Assembly (NCBI RefSeq): GCF_002288925.2
Contig: NW_022098094.1
Location: 1,191,865-1,255,864, forward strand
DNA from: Delphinapterus leucas
Taxonomy: Eukaryota > Chordata > Mammalia > Artiodactyla > Monodontidae
Direction of reading: 5' to 3'
Length of the DNA: 64,000 nucleotides
In this document: positions 34,627 through 47,134 of the stretch, one piece after another
How the letters are laid out: every line of letters starts with the position of its first letter
Position numbering within the stretch: position 1 is the first letter of the stretch
Program-made: the position numbers and the translations under genes
The notes under the pieces: model-generated
Told to the model about the DNA's origin: nothing
Databases searched by the model: none
Seen by the model: the letters and a program-made list of their open reading frames with translations, nothing else

Positions 34627-35560
34627 GAGTGGATGCTCAACATCACTAATCATTAGAGAAATTCAAATCAAATCTGCAGTGAGGTATCACCTCACACCAG
34701 TCAGAATGGCCATCATCAAAAAATCTACAAACAATAATTGCTGGAGAGGGCGTGGAGGAAAGGGAACCCTCTTGCACTGTTGGTGGGAATGTAAATTGAT
34801 ACAGCCACCATGGAGAACAGTATGCAGGTTCCTTAAAAAACTAAAAATAGAACTACCATAAGACCCAGAAATCCCACTACTGGGCATATACCCTGAGAAA
34901 ACCATAATTCAAAAAGAGTCATGTACCAAAATGTTCACTGCAGCTCTATTTACAATAGCCAGGACATGGAAGCAACCTAAGTGTCCATCGAGAGGTGAAT
35001 GGATAAAGAAGATGTGGCACATATATACAATGGAATATTACTCAGCCATAAAAAGAAACGAAATTGAGTTATTTGTAGTGAGGTGGGTGGACTTAGAGTC
35101 TGTCATACAGAATGAAGTACGTCAGAAAGAGAAAAACAAATACCGTATGCTAACACATATATAGAGAATCTAAAAAAAAAAATTTGTTCTGAAGAACCTA
35201 GGGGTAGGACAGGAATGAAGATGCAGATGTAGAGAATGGACTTGAGGACACAGGGATGTGGAAGGGTAAACTGGGACAAAGTGAGAGAGTGGCATGGACA
35301 TAGATACACTACCAAATGTAAAATAGAAAGCTAGTGGGAAGCAGCCACATAGCAGAGGGAGATCAGTTTGGTGCTTTGTGACCACGTAGAGGGGTGGGAT
35401 AGGGAGGGTGGGAGGGAGATGCAAGAGGGAGGAGATATGGGGATATATGTATATTATAGCTGATTCACTTTGTTATAAAGCAGAAACTAACACACCCTTG
35501 TAAAGCAATTATACTCCAATAAAGATGTTAAAAAAATATAAATAAACAGTAAAAAAAATA
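34627..35560 (+). mobile_element. 5'-truncated L1 with broken ORF2 end and full 3' UTR
   Basis: About 0.93 kb of a relatively young L1. ORF2 C-terminal remnants appear in two pieces: [10 protein letters not shown] at 34679 ending [10 protein letters not shown] with a stop at 34859-34861, and 34931-35164 with TMEYYSAIKRNEIE. They are separated by that stop. The 3' UTR (agctagtgggaagcagccac to attatactccaataaagatg) is near-identical to 1192-1448. It cannot encode a functional reverse transcriptase because nearly all of ORF2 is missing. Confidence 0.95.
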
Positions 35561-36149
35561 AAATAAAATATACAGAATTAAAAAAAGAGATAAAGCAATG
35601 AGCAGAAGAACACAAATACACCCCATTCCATTTAGATGAAGTTCAGAAACTCACAAAATAAATAACATGTTGTTTACAGATGTGTGTAAGAGAAAACTAT
35701 AAATCAAATCAAGCAAATAATAAGCACAAATTTTTAGCAAGAATAACGGGGCATGCCATCAGAGAAGGGTAAGACGGTCTCAAAATTATCGGTAATGTTG
35801 TCATTTGATGTATAGAGAGATTCTATATTAGTATCTTCATGCCTTTCATATGTCATGTCTATAGCTACATGTATAAAATTTTATGTATATTAACTTATTA
35901 TACTAAACAAAAGGACGGAGGTGGCTTCGCGAAATTTGCTCCCGCGTCGACCGTGGGGGTGTGCTGGAGACCCTGCTTTCAGAGAGCTTGGTGGAAATGC
36001 TCCTCACAGGTCTTAGAACCAGGAAAAGCTAGAGATCTGACTAAGCAACTGGTTTGTTCTAAACTTCTGAACTCTTGGAATGAAGCTCATTTCTTCTGTG
36101 TTCTAATCAAAAGGAAGTTCAGAATCCTACTATGTAAGGTCCATCTCGA
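35561..36149. other. Unique AT-rich DNA
   Basis: The first 30 bases are A-rich. The rest is unrecognised. Confidence 0.45.
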
Positions 36150-36900
36150 TGAACTGAGCAGGGTCGCATTCTGTGCCCTGTCCTGCTGACCTAACTCCCC
36201 TCGCCCGTCTGCCTTCTCCCTGCCCCATCTCAGCAATCCTGATGTGTCTGACGCTCTCAAATATTCTGTCTTCTGGAAGGAACCTCAGAGGGCTCCTCTT
36301 CCCCACCGCTCCTCCCCTCCCCTTCCCTGTCCTTGTCTTCAAGGGCAAATTGTGTCAGGTTCCTTTAGAAGCTCTAGGCTGACCAGGTGTGCCTGGGGGA
36401 GGTACCACTAGATTCTGCTGATCGCTGTAGGTGTGGCCTCAGCTGAATTTAACTCAGATGAGATAAGCAATAAGCTTTCAGAGTTTCTCTAATGCCCACT
36501 GAACTGCTTTGTTGCTGGCATTTTGTTTTACTGTATTTTTCTAAAATACCAGTCTAGTTATGCCGTCTCTTTGTTTGTAATCCTGCAGAGTTCCCCCCCA
36601 CCATGACCCATCCCCTCCAAGACTTAGCCGGGCCTTCCTCAGTGGATCAACCTCCTGCAACCTTTCCCATCTCACCTTGGGCAGCTTCCTTCTTCCTGGC
36701 CTCAGGGTTGAGTGCCAGCAATAAAGCACACAGATCTGACCTCGCGGATGCCTCCCCACCGCCCCGGACAGCTCCACACTCTCCCCTAGACACTCTACCC
36801 TGGGGCCTCCCCACCTCAGAGGAGGAAGTTACTCTCAGCCCTGCCCACACCCAGGCCAGCCAAGCACCCCTATTCTAGCTTCATCGCTCATGTTAACACT
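36150..36900. other. GC- and pyrimidine-rich unique segment
   Basis: A C-rich stretch (for example cctcccctccccttccctgt). Parts (ctgccttctccctgccccat) loosely recall old L2 3' sequence, but I cannot assign it. Open frames on both strands (36541-36878) reflect base composition. Confidence 0.35.
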
Positions 36901-37543
36901 TAGTTTACATTTCACCTCCCCAGACGAATCTTATTTTGTTTGTATTTCAAATAGCCACACATCCACACTGAAAGAAGAAATGCATTACAATGTCCATATC
37001 TGCAGCATTTTAATTCTTTCAGTCCATTAGGGTAAATTCTGCCAAAATTGTAATAATGCAGTTTAAGCACTCTGAATTACTAGAAGCCCAGTGTACTCTT
37101 ATTAGACTAATGTCACCATTACTTTCTGTCTAATGGATATCATCTGGCCTCTCACTTCTCTGAGTGACCCAAGAGTCAGCATGGGGCATTCGTGGTGCAT
37201 CCTATTCAGAAAGAATAATTTTCAAAGCAGGGTAAAAGGCAGGAATGGCTCTGCTCCAGAAGGACAGAGGAATCATTCTAGAGGAGAGAGTCATCCCAGA
37301 ATTGGGCCCTAAGTTCCGTTTGCTCAGCCTGAGAGAAAGTGGATGACTTTGGGAGTTCCTGAAACGATCTGTGTGGTCTGCTGTCTGTGCACTAGAGGCC
37401 CACAGAAAGCGCCCACAGAACTGCTGAGGTGTAAGAAACGTCAAGAACCACCCCCCTCCCCGGCTGTATTAAATGAGTAAGAGTATGTGAAACCACTCAC
37501 ATGAGTTAGAAAGATACCGTCAGTCACAAAATCTTTCGCCATT
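36901..37543. other. Unique non-coding DNA
   Basis: Nothing recognised. Confidence 0.5.
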
Positions 37544-37776
37544 AAAAATGGAAGCAGGGCTTCCCTGGTGGCACAGTGGTTGAGAGTCCGCCTGCCGATG
37601 CAGGGGACACGGGTTTGTGCCCTGGTCCGGGAAGATCCCACATGCCGCGGAGCGGCTGGGCCCGTGAGCCATGGCCACTGGGCCTACGCGTGCGGAGCCT
37701 GTGCTCCGCAATGGGAGAGGCCACAACAGTGAGAGGCCCGCGTACCGCAAAAAAAAAAAAAAAAAAATGGAAGCAG
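37544..37776 (+). mobile_element. CHR-type SINE with 14-bp TSD
   Basis: Copy at 37558-37762 with intact head and pure A tail. Perfect repeats aaaaatggaagcag lie at 37544-37557 and 37763-37776. The minus-strand frames across it (37441-37750) are antisense SINE translations. Confidence 0.97.
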
Positions 37777-37914
37777 ATGTGTTACATAATATTTGTTCAA
37801 GTGATATGATTTAAACTTTAAACCGTCCAGGATAATTTTGACATGGTGAGTAGTTTTATTATTACTGTCATTATGATTGATTATGATTATTTGGGAGATG
37901 AATAGCCAACACAA

Positions 37915-38065
37915 ATACAAGACTTACTGCATGCCAGCCACTGTTCAAATTGTTTTCAATATATTAACTCACTTTATCCTTGCAAGAACCCTCTGGGATA
38001 GGTACCGTGTCTCGGATAAATCACCTGAGGCATACAGAGATTAAGTAAAGCCTGGTGAGGCAGGA
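37915..38065 (-). mobile_element. MIR SINE, minus strand
   Basis: gcatgccagccactgttcaa, tatccttgcaagaaccctct and gggataggtaccgtgtctc, then cctgaggcatacagagatta. Reverse-complement MIR with most segments present. Confidence 0.82.
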
Positions 38066-38935
38066 AAAGAAACTAACTTCTGGGCTTAAGGGTCTTTGCC
38101 TTCTCTATGGAAGGGCAGCCCTCAGGCAACAGTAGAAATAGTTGGGACTGGCAGCTTACTCCTACCTTTAATTCCATGTGGCTAAAGCGGGATTGATGAT
38201 CTGTCAATCACCTGGTGAATCTGGTCTGATTTGTGCCTATGTGTCCGTACATGCATTATTTTGTTGGGGGAGGAAAAAGTACCAAATTATTTATATTGAC
38301 CATTAAAAAATACAAACAGTAACAGCAAATGACTCAGCTGCAGCCCTTTTACGTTGTTAGAATTGAACTAAAATTTCTGCAGGTTCTGGGAAAATGGTCC
38401 TAGCTATGTACAGCCAGCCAGATTCTGTTCCAGAGATAAACGAACCTCCATAAGTATGTATGTAGGAAAACATTCGAACCAGAGTTTAATTTCCATGTAA
38501 GTGTAAATAATGTGGAACGGCTACATCACGAAGGCCTTACTGGGTTCTGGTAACATTGACGAGTTCTTTGAGAGGGGCATTCTATAATCTGTAAACTATT
38601 ACTCCCAGTTGTAAGTGATAAACTATTATTTCCAATTGTGAGAACATAGGAAAACTTGACAACTTGAGTGGCTCCAATTTTCAATTTCATACAGTTGGAT
38701 GAAATCCAGAAAATATAGAAATATTATTTTTCCTAAAGCTGAGATGGAAGACATTCCTACATAGACACAGTGAAAACACAATAAAAATATGGGATAATTT
38801 CAGTGTTAATCTATTCCCAGATATGAATGCTTTACAATAAAATACAACTATGGGTACAAATAGATCAATATAAATTTAGATGCCTTAAAATATAGATATG
38901 AGTTTCCTTTTTTACTTTTTTTCAGTCTTTTTTCT
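38066..38935. other. Unique non-coding DNA
   Basis: It contains two similar phrases, aaactattactcccagttgt at 38594 and a partner at 38620, a local imperfect duplication. Otherwise unrecognised. Confidence 0.45.
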
Positions 38936-38939
38936 GCCA

Positions 38940-39095
38940 TTGTATTTTTAAAATTTTGTATTGAAGTATAGTTGATGTACAATAATATATAAGTTACAGG
39001 TGTACAACATAGTGATTCACAAATTTTAAAGATTATACTCCATTTGTAGTTATTATAAAATATTTGCTAGATTCCCTTGTATACTTGTAGCTAAT
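38940..39095 (-). mobile_element. L1 3' end, minus strand
   Basis: ttgtattgaagtatagttga, acaggtgtacaacatagtga and ttcacaaattttaaagatta form a reverse-complement L1 3' UTR of an older type. Confidence 0.78.
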
Positions 39096-39195
39096 TTTAT
39101 ATATATATATAAATATATATATAATTATATATATAAATATATATATATAATTATATATATATAATTATATATTATATATTATTATATATATATTC
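39096..39195. repeat. (AT)n-rich tract
   Basis: About 100 bases of almost pure A/T with alternating atatat runs and palindromic units. It sits between inverted L1 ends and directly abuts a truncated SINE. Confidence 0.97.
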
Positions 39196-39373
39196 TCCTG
39201 CCGATGCAGGAGACATGGGTTCGTGCCCTGGTCCGGGAAGATCCCACATGCCGCAGAGCAGCTGGGCCCGTGAGCCATGGCCACTGAGCCTGCGTGTCTG
39301 GAACCTGTGCTCCGCAGCAGGAGAGGCCTCAACAGTGAGAGGCTCGCGTACCGGAAAAAAAAAAAAAAAAAAA
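39195..39373 (+). mobile_element. 5'-truncated CHR-type SINE
   Basis: It begins at ctcctgccgatgcaggagac, lacking about the first 40 bases of the family head. It then runs normally (ggttcgtgccctggtccggg) to gctcgcgtaccgg and an A tail. The left junction is in the AT tract and no TSD is clear. Confidence 0.92.
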
Positions 39374-39384
39374 GCAGCTTGGTT

Positions 39385-39585
39385 AAAAAAAAAAACTCCA
39401 CAAGGACCTACTTGTATAGCACAGAGAACTCTCCTCAATACTCTGTAATAACCTAAACAGGAAAAGAATTTGAAAAAGAATAGATACATGTATAGGTATA
39501 ACTGAATCACTTTGCTGTACACCTGAAACTAACACGACATTGTAAATGAACTATAGTCCAATTTAAAATGAAAACCAAAAAAAAC
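39385..39585 (+). mobile_element. L1 3' end, plus strand
   Basis: cacaaggacctacttgtata, ctctgtaataacctaaacag, gtataactgaatcactttgc, then gacattgtaaatgaactata. Its 3' terminal part is inverted relative to 38940-39020. Confidence 0.87.
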
Positions 39586-41139
39586 CAACTCCATATATTG
39601 TATGTACTGGAGGAAGGAGGTGGGAATTTAAACTTTAAACTTGGTTCTCCTCAGAGCTTAAAGGGTCACAACTCAGTCAATGTTATTTTCAAATCCCTCA
39701 GACAAAATAACCTGACAAATAGCTTAATATTACTCAGTAAGTGAGTGTATTTAGAGGGCTATAAACATGTATTAATGGAGTTAATAAAAGTATGCATTTA
39801 TTAAGAGATTTAATGAATAATCGGAAACTTCTTAATTATTAATTTGAACAAATTTTTAAATTCACTTTTACTGATGCATCACATATTAGAAAAACTAACA
39901 AAGATTCAATTACACATGTACACATTTTCATATGATAAAATTTTATTAAGTAGATAAAATATTCACAAAAGGAAAATCCATAAGAAGTGTAATGTCATGG
40001 GCAACTTTCAACTAAAAATCATAGATATTTAAGATAGGTTCAGCTCATTAAAGTTTCATTCATTAGAATAAAAATTAATGCATTTAATTGTAAGTGCCGT
40101 GATTAATTCAACAAACTCAGTACAGAATTAGAGCAATTTTTACTGTTTTATTCACATATTGCTGAAAACTTTTGACAAAATATACCAATTGTTTTGTCAT
40201 TCTATGCCTCAGTCAGGTCCTCTTAAACTTTTGGCCTTCATTCTCTTCAAAGACCATCAATTCTGATCCTTTTCAACAGGTCAGATTTAATCTCACAGCA
40301 GGAAAGGTTTTTCAAGGGTCCATGTGGAAAAGCACTGCGTGTAACACACACTTCGATGAAATAAAGATGAATAAACCCAATCACTTCCCTCCAAGAGATT
40401 GCAGTCTAGTCTGCAGAAATCAATAGTTCTAACATAAAATAGATTTGAAGATTGTCCCTATGGGGGTCTCACTCTTTGGCTAATATATACCTTTATTTCT
40501 AAACAAATATTTTTGGACCTCGTCAAAGAATGATAAAATCTGGCTTTAGAAATTGTCTTTATAGTGATGAGAACTTGTTCAACATCTATTAAACGAATAT
40601 TGTAGAGCCTGTAGCTAAGCCAGACGTTGTCCTAGGTACACAGATATGATGGGAACAAACTTGGTCCTTCCACGTGGGGTTGAGAGTATGATGGAATTGA
40701 AAGATGAGGGAACGGAACCAACATCACAACGCTTCTCTGCCCCAAACCAAAAAACAATAGCCCAGCTTTCTCCTTGGGATCTCATGTGTGTATTTCACAC
40801 AAAAGGGATCCGGTGCTGCAGAGGAGTGGTAAGTGGAATTCAAAAACGTGTACCTTCAGCCATTCTCAAAACCTCCCTCCACTGTGTTCCCACAGCACGA
40901 AGGTCCCCTGCCAACCTCAAGTGTTGCTAGTTCACTTCAATGACTATCTGAAAAGTATCTTCCTGTCTCCAAAACCAAGGGATCCATCTAGCCTGGGTCC
41001 TCTCTCACCACACTAAAGCAGAAGCATGCCCTCAGACGAGACATTTATTTTCTTTGGATTGAGGATGATTTAACACTTAGCTCCTACAATTAAAGTGATG
41101 ATTTACTAATACAACGGTATCAATAAACAGAAGAGGCCA
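39586..41139. other. Mostly unique DNA with one possible old repeat
   Basis: 39600-40570 is AT-rich and unrecognised. 40575-40690 (ttcaacatctattaaacgaa, ttgtcctaggtacacagata) loosely resembles old MIR/L2-type repeats. The remainder is unique. Confidence 0.4.
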
Positions 41140-41290
41140 AGAGTGAGCCCATATTAATCACATGGATTATCTCCTTTTGTCTTCACAATAACCCTGGGAG
41201 GGAGTTAACCCTATCCTCCTCATTTTAAGTTGGAAACTGGAGTTTGGATGGATTAAATCATGAGCCCTTGATTGCACTACTGCTACACGA
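41140..41290 (-). mobile_element. MIR fragment, minus strand
   Basis: tgtcttcacaataaccctgg, gagggagttaaccctatcct and aagttggaaactggag agree with a reverse-complement MIR. Confidence 0.68.
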
Positions 41291-41823
41291 CAGAAATACC
41301 ACCTCTGCCAGGGCAGCCTGTTTCCAGATCTCGGGATCTTGGCGTTATTCTCAATTAGACGCTGCAGCTAAAACCCTGGAAGGGTACGTGACACACAGAA
41401 GTCCTCTGATCCCACCCTCTTTGCACAAGGGGTGGCCGGGTGTCATTCGGGACAAATTTGAGCCAGGGCAGGGGTATCTGAGGGACACCCCACCCCACCT
41501 TGGTCCCTGCCCCTGGCAGTCTGTGCCCACCCCACAGAAGGCAGGCATCTGCCCTATAGGGATGTGAGAGCATGAAGGGTGGAGTTTCTCCCACAGGCCT
41601 TTCCATGGTCAGCTCTCCAGGACCGTCCTCTCTGTCAGGACAGGGCGTGAATATCTTCCTAACTGTCCCACTCACCTCTGCTCCTCTGTCTACAAGCCTT
41701 TATGCTTTAGCCTCTATAGAGATTCACCTTCTCTATTCCTCAGGGCCAGCCAGCCACTAACTTCAGAAAAAAAAATCTTTTTTTCCATCATATGATGCTT
41801 TATACTTTGATAAGCGGCTTTTT
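41291..41823. other. Unique non-coding DNA
   Basis: No repeat recognised. Overlapping frames on both strands (41244-41675) reflect local GC content and resemble no protein I know. Confidence 0.45.
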
Positions 41824-42055
41824 AAAAAAACGTAAACAAGGGCTTCCCTGGTGGCGCAATGATTGAGAGTCTGCCTGCCGATGCAGGGGACACGGGTTTG
41901 TGCCCCGGTCTGGGAAGATCCCACATGCCGCAGAGCGGCTAGGCCCGTGAGCCATGGCCGCTGAACCTGCGCGTCCGGAGCCTGTGCTCCGCAGCGGGAG
42001 AGGCCACAACAGTGAGAGGCCCGCGTACAAAAAAAACAACAAAAAAAACGTAAAC
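41824..42055 (+). mobile_element. CHR-type SINE with 14-bp TSD
   Basis: Copy at 41838-42041 from gggcttccctggtggcgcaa to a tail interrupted by AAC. Perfect repeats aaaaaaacgtaaac lie at 41824-41837 and 42042-42055. Confidence 0.97.
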
Positions 42056-42517
42056 TAGACCCTAGGCTCTACAATAGTTGTTGGTGTCTAGAGAAGAAAG
42101 TTCCCAGCAGAAAGAGTTTTACATTTTAGTGATGGTCAGCAACCTGTGACCTGTCCTTAAGCTGCATTCTCGTCCACTTGGCCACTGGTAAAATAATTTC
42201 TGTCTCTTTCCTTTCATGAGATATGAATATTTAATCGAGTAAAAGCATTGAACAAGAAGGCACAATACTTGGGTTTTTGTCTTCATCCTGAAGACTTTGT
42301 CTAACCATAGGACACTACAATCTAAGCGTCCCCATCCTTCATTCATGAAATGGGAATCAGAATACATTAATACCATCACAAAGTGATGGTGTGGGAAATG
42401 ATTACTTTATGTGAAAGTTATGAAAATGTAAACACTACCACCACACTGTTATACATAAAGGTCCTTCCTTCCCTTAGTTCCTGAGGAAATTGGCTGTATG
42501 GTCATTTTATTTTAATT
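42056..42517. other. Unique non-coding DNA
   Basis: Nothing recognised. Confidence 0.5.
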
Positions 42518-42838
42518 AAAAATTCGTTCCCCAGACTTGTGGTTGCCAAGGGGGAGGGGGTTGGGGGAGGGACGGAGTGGAGGTTGTGGTTAGCAGATGT
42601 AGGCTATTACATAGAGAATGGATAAACAAACAACAAGGTCCTAGCACAGAGAACTATATTCAATATCCTGTGATAAACCAGAATGGAATAGAATATGAAA
42701 AAAGAATGTATGTATATGTATAACTGAATCATTTTGCTGTACAGCAGGAATTAATACGACATTGTAAATCAACTATACCTCAATAAAAAAAAAGAAATAA
42801 AAATTTAAAAGCCTGGAAAGGGGAAAAAAATTCATTCC
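42518..42838 (+). mobile_element. 5'-truncated L1 3' end with TSD
   Basis: The insert at 42531-42825 has cagacttgtggttgccaagg, a G-rich stretch, actatattcaatatcctgtg, and a terminal atcaactatacctcaataaa. Repeats aaaaattcrttcc at 42518-42530 and 42826-42838 match at 12 of 13. Confidence 0.9.
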
Positions 42839-44174
42839 CTTGTCCCCATTGCCTTGGCAGTTACTAAGCAAGTCCGCGGTAACCTGAGGGTCTGGTGATA
42901 AGCACCTGGGTTCTGTAGCCTCTGTGACATTTCAGACGCACACCAGAAACCTGAGGCTGTCCCAATAACAATTCAGGTGAAATTGCAGATAAGAGCAAAC
43001 AGGAGCTGTAATTTTTCATATTCAGAATTCCTTCTGCAGGTACATTAATTCAGGGCAGTACCATTAGGCCCCAATAAGAGCAAATTGCACTTTCTGACAT
43101 GGAAGCGTGCAGACATCAGTCACAAGAATGATAGGATTGCTGGTGTCCCTATTATTTCATGAATCCAAAGAAATGGCTCTTTTGTAGCCAAAGTAATTCT
43201 CCATATAAAAACCGTACATTGAAGGCATTTTGTTAATGTAATGCTCAGTGCTATTCAGAAAAGGTTGAGGTTTCACTAGAAAAGGAGGAATTCTCTTTTT
43301 TCCACCGCCCAAATCTGATTCCTTAATCACAGCCTCTTGTTTTCCATGTGTGTCCATGTTACAGCTAAATCATGTTGGTGTAGACATAATAGAAGTATAA
43401 TTGATTTAACTTCCCCAAAGAATGCTGATCTCAACCAGAATGATCACTTTTGCAGTATAGAGCTGATCTTTCCAAATAAATGGAAGAAAATAAAGCTGTC
43501 CTCTCCTATCACCAAAGCCCAGGAATAGCATTAAAATCAGCTCAAATTCCAGGTACAGAACACTATGAATACCCAATCTTCAAACTTTTATTTAGAATGC
43601 AAATAAAACCTCAATGGATACAATTTTAAATAGGAATTGCTTATATGTTTTGTTTGCATTTTACAGAAAAACATTTTCCTTTTGTGGGGAGAGTTATTTC
43701 TATTGCACAAGTTCGAATACACCTCAGTCTTTTTGAAAACAGATTAAAATCTAATCTCACCAGTGAAAAAATTGATGACCTGATTTGCACATTCTGCCAT
43801 CTTTATGTTTGACTCACAAACTGTTACCATTCTCTTTCTTTGAATTCTGCCGCTGGAGTCTTCTGAGCTCCATCCAAAGTATGGAATTCCTAATGAATGT
43901 GCTGTTTACTTTCCGAGTGTGTTGGGACCTGTTTTCTGGAATCCTCTGTTAGTTGGCTTAGGTGTTTATTTGAATCAATGAAAGAAAACCAAATAATTGG
44001 CATATTAGTATTTTTCAAAACAGCTGAAATTAGAATCCTGATCTAGACAGTGGGGATTTATGGATGCTGTTTGGACAGTCTGTCTGGATGCCTTCATACA
44101 ATTGGCTTAAGAAAAAAAAAAAATGTTGCCTCTTTTATCACATAAGTTTCAGCATTTTCTGAAGCCCTATTCTG
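42839..44174. other. Repeat-poor unique DNA
   Basis: 1.3 kb without a recognised repeat or ORF of note. Confidence 0.45.
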
Positions 44175-44390
44175 CCCTGGCATTCATTGTATTGAACGGT
44201 TACTGTGTTTTAGGCATTGTGATAGAATATTCCGTGTGTTGTTTCTAACACTGGATTATATCCACGTTTTACTTAAAGGAAACAGGCTTAGAGAAGTTAT
44301 GTGTCACACCGAAGGTCACCCAGCATCTGAGGGGCTGCAGACCCAGGACTCAAACCACATCTCAGTTCAAAGCCCTCATATATGACATCA
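44175..44390 (-). mobile_element. MIR SINE, minus strand
   Basis: ttactgtgttttaggcattg, aaggaaacaggcttagagaa, cgaaggtcacccagcatctg and acccaggactcaaacc are reverse-complement MIR over most of its length. Confidence 0.82.
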
Positions 44391-45378
44391 TATCATTTCC
44401 TGTCATTTCCATGGGAGCTAATTCCAGGGGGTATTAGGAGATGCTTTTTTTTAAAGTATCTATGATCAACTAAATCTGAGAAACACTAACTACGACAACG
44501 CTTAGCAGACTTTTTCAATAGGAGGAATTCTTAAGCCCTCAAATCTGTTGAACGCCATTGCAAATTTCCAGGGAGGGACACAGGATGGAGTTTCCCAAAC
44601 GTTTATCCCCCAACAGAAGGGATTAACTTTGAGCTCCAGGAGGACCTTCTTTGTGGAGACACAACGCCCTTGAAAGCTGGCCCCTAAATAGCACTGCAAG
44701 ACGGTCACCACCTCACAGCCAGACCCCCAAGACTTGATTAATTTGACACCCGTTAATTCATTAATTTATTCACTTGGCTTTCAAACTTTCACTGGAAGGG
44801 GTCTGTTGAGTCTGGCCTGGTTTAAACTCTGGAGACCAGAGCTAGGAGACCAGGTCTCAGCCCCAAGTGGCAAGTCCAACGTTGTGGTGAGCTGGGGCTC
44901 TATGGGGGCAGCAGGTAGGATTAGGGGGTCCCCATCCCGAAACACACAGGGAGCACTGAGGAGGGAGACTGAGGCCTTGCTGGGAGCAGAGAGCAGAGAC
45001 CATGGGCACGGCAAAGCAGACCTTCCAGAAACTTCCACCTGGGCATTGCCCATGCGAAAGGCCACACAGGAAGCAGCCTGATTTTCTTTGCTTTGTCTTT
45101 TAAAGAGAGCCTGTAGTTTGTGCGCTCAACCAAAAGCACTGGAATTAAATTGCTTTCTCCGGATGACGTGTGAGGAGACGTGACATGAGTCTGCTGGGTC
45201 CTGAGGCCACCGTGGCCCCCTTCCTACATACACTTACCCTCTCCAGGCTTCTAGTAAATACGAGATCTGCCCCTTTAAAAAATTATATAAATTTACTCTT
45301 GGATTTTATGTAGAAACTAAAGAAACGGAAATAACCTTCGATGCCAGGTTTTGCAAACATAAACTCTTCTTGATGGTA
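44391..45378. other. Unique DNA, possible MER5-like trace
   Basis: 44425-44495 (ctgagaaacactaac end) faintly resembles a MER5-type hAT remnant. The GC-rich part at 44780-45080 has overlapping frames on both strands without homology that I recognise. Confidence 0.35.
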
Positions 45379-45605
45379 CCATCTTGTTTCTTTTTTTTTT
45401 GGTACGCGGGCCTACTTACTGTTGTGGCCTCTCCCGCTGCGGAGCACAGGCTCCGGACGCACAGGCTCAGCGGCCATGGCTCACAGGCCCAGCTGCTCTG
45501 CAGCATGTGGGATCTTCCCAGACCGGGGCACGAACCTGTGACCCCTGCATCGGCAGGCGGACTCTCAACCACTGCGCCACCAGGGAAGCCCCCATCTTGT
45601 TTCTT
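45379..45605 (-). mobile_element. CHR-type SINE, minus strand, 14-bp TSD
   Basis: Copy at 45393-45591 reading T-run, ggtacgcgggcctacttact, ggcacgaacctgtgacccct and ccaccagggaagccc. Perfect repeats ccatcttgtttctt lie at 45379-45392 and 45592-45605. Confidence 0.97.
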
Positions 45606-46170
45606 GACAACAATCTTCAGACTTGGATCATGTCTCTGAAGGGCTTATGGGGCTAACACTGAAGTCCTTCCACTTTTCCTCATTTCAGTTTCTATTCTGA
45701 TTGTGACTTAAAAGGAATGGAAAACTAGTACATAAAAAGTACATGTCATTAAACCCAAGGCCAAAGGACTCCGTAGTAATAAAAGAAATAAATGGAGGAC
45801 GGTGTGGGAAGTGTCCTGACATCAGAGCCCTGTGAGGAGTGTCTGTCCTGTAACATTTTGTTGCGGCATAAACAGTGAAACCTCCAGCTGTGCCTATTAA
45901 TTGTTTTAGAAGTTATTTCAAAATAGATTTGTGTGAATGTTCACGAATTCATTCTTTAGTCAAAGTTTTAGGTCTTTATGCCATTGGAAGATCTGTGTCC
46001 ATAGCTCCTGAGTGGGCCCACTTCACGTGTTTGTATGCAGGGCAGTTACCTCAGGGGTCAGAGAGTTGAGTGCCCAGCAGCAGAGTGTGTTTGTTTGCTG
46101 GGAACACACCAATGCTCAAGCAGCAAATTGTATAACATCATTCCTGCCTGCACCTCCTCCCCGCCACCCA
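45606..46170. other. Unique non-coding DNA
   Basis: Nothing recognised. Confidence 0.5.
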
Positions 46171-46455
46171 TGTGCACGCGCACACACACACACACACCTG
46201 CACACAGACGTGTAGACACATACACATAGATAGACGTATACACAGAGAGACACACACGTGCACACACAGATACATATACATATGTGCATAGACACACATA
46301 TGCATGAATACTCTCACATGCACACACAGACACATGCATGCACACATACATAGACACACGTATACTCACATGTACACGCAGATATGTATACATATATGCA
46401 CATGTATACACGCATGCACACACACACATAGACACACGCACACACAGACATGCAG
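46171..46455 (+). repeat. Complex CA-rich satellite-like tract
   Basis: About 285 bases of alternating purine-pyrimidine sequence, built from CA runs mixed with acacata, acacgca and agacaca units and a higher-order rhythm of roughly 20-40 bases. It produces long stop-free frames on both strands (46058-46636, 46138-46359) that are repeat translations. Confidence 0.95.
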
Positions 46456-47134
46456 ATATTTTTCTGGGTGGGGGCAGAGGAAGTAGCCTCACCTTTCTTC
46501 TGTGTCCACCGCAACACTCCAGCCAAAGCATATCCGGGCCCTCGTGCAGGTGGGATGAGCACCAGCCAAGGTCCCCGTGGCCAGCGTGTTGGAACAGCAG
46601 CGAGACATCCCTGGTCAAGAACAAGGAGCAGGGCATCAGGCATCAGATAAAGGTGCTCGCCAGCCCGGCCCCCTGAGGGCTCCTCTCACTGGGACTCACG
46701 GAAATCTGCCCCGGATTCTATAGGAGTCTGTCTGGGGTAAAAAAGCAAAGGCAGGTGAATTAGGAGGCTATGACCTGACACCTGACTGGGGCCACCCAGT
46801 CCCGGCTGGAGCTCTCCTCCCACCGCGAGGGAAGGCTGCGTCCCCTAGGGGATCACCGAGCTCCTCCTTTGCAAGAGGAGGAACAGTAGCTCCTGCCCAC
46901 ACCGCTTCCCAGGCCGGCACCCCCTGCACCCCCTGGAAAGTGTCCAGTGAACCTGGCTTCTCCGGTTCAGCCCCTGGCCGCCCCCCGCCAGCCTGCTCCC
47001 TTTGCCACCTCTCCTGTGACACCATTTCTGTCCTGTTGCTCTCCCATCCACTGAGCCGGGATCGAGTATGTGTGTGCATGTTGGGGGCGCGGGGGGGGGA
47101 GTGAGCGGCAACTCCCACCCAGCTTTGTTTTCCT
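46456..47134. other. GC-rich unique segment
   Basis: No repeat recognised. Open frames on both strands (46768-47118 and others) reflect GC content. A G-run, gggggcgcggggggggga, lies at 47082-47099. Confidence 0.4.

Noticed and set aside
46058..46636. 192-codon minus frame rich in C, V and Y
   Set aside because: It is a translation of the CA-rich repeat at 46171-46455. The periodic VCVCACV-type residues come from the dinucleotide repeat.
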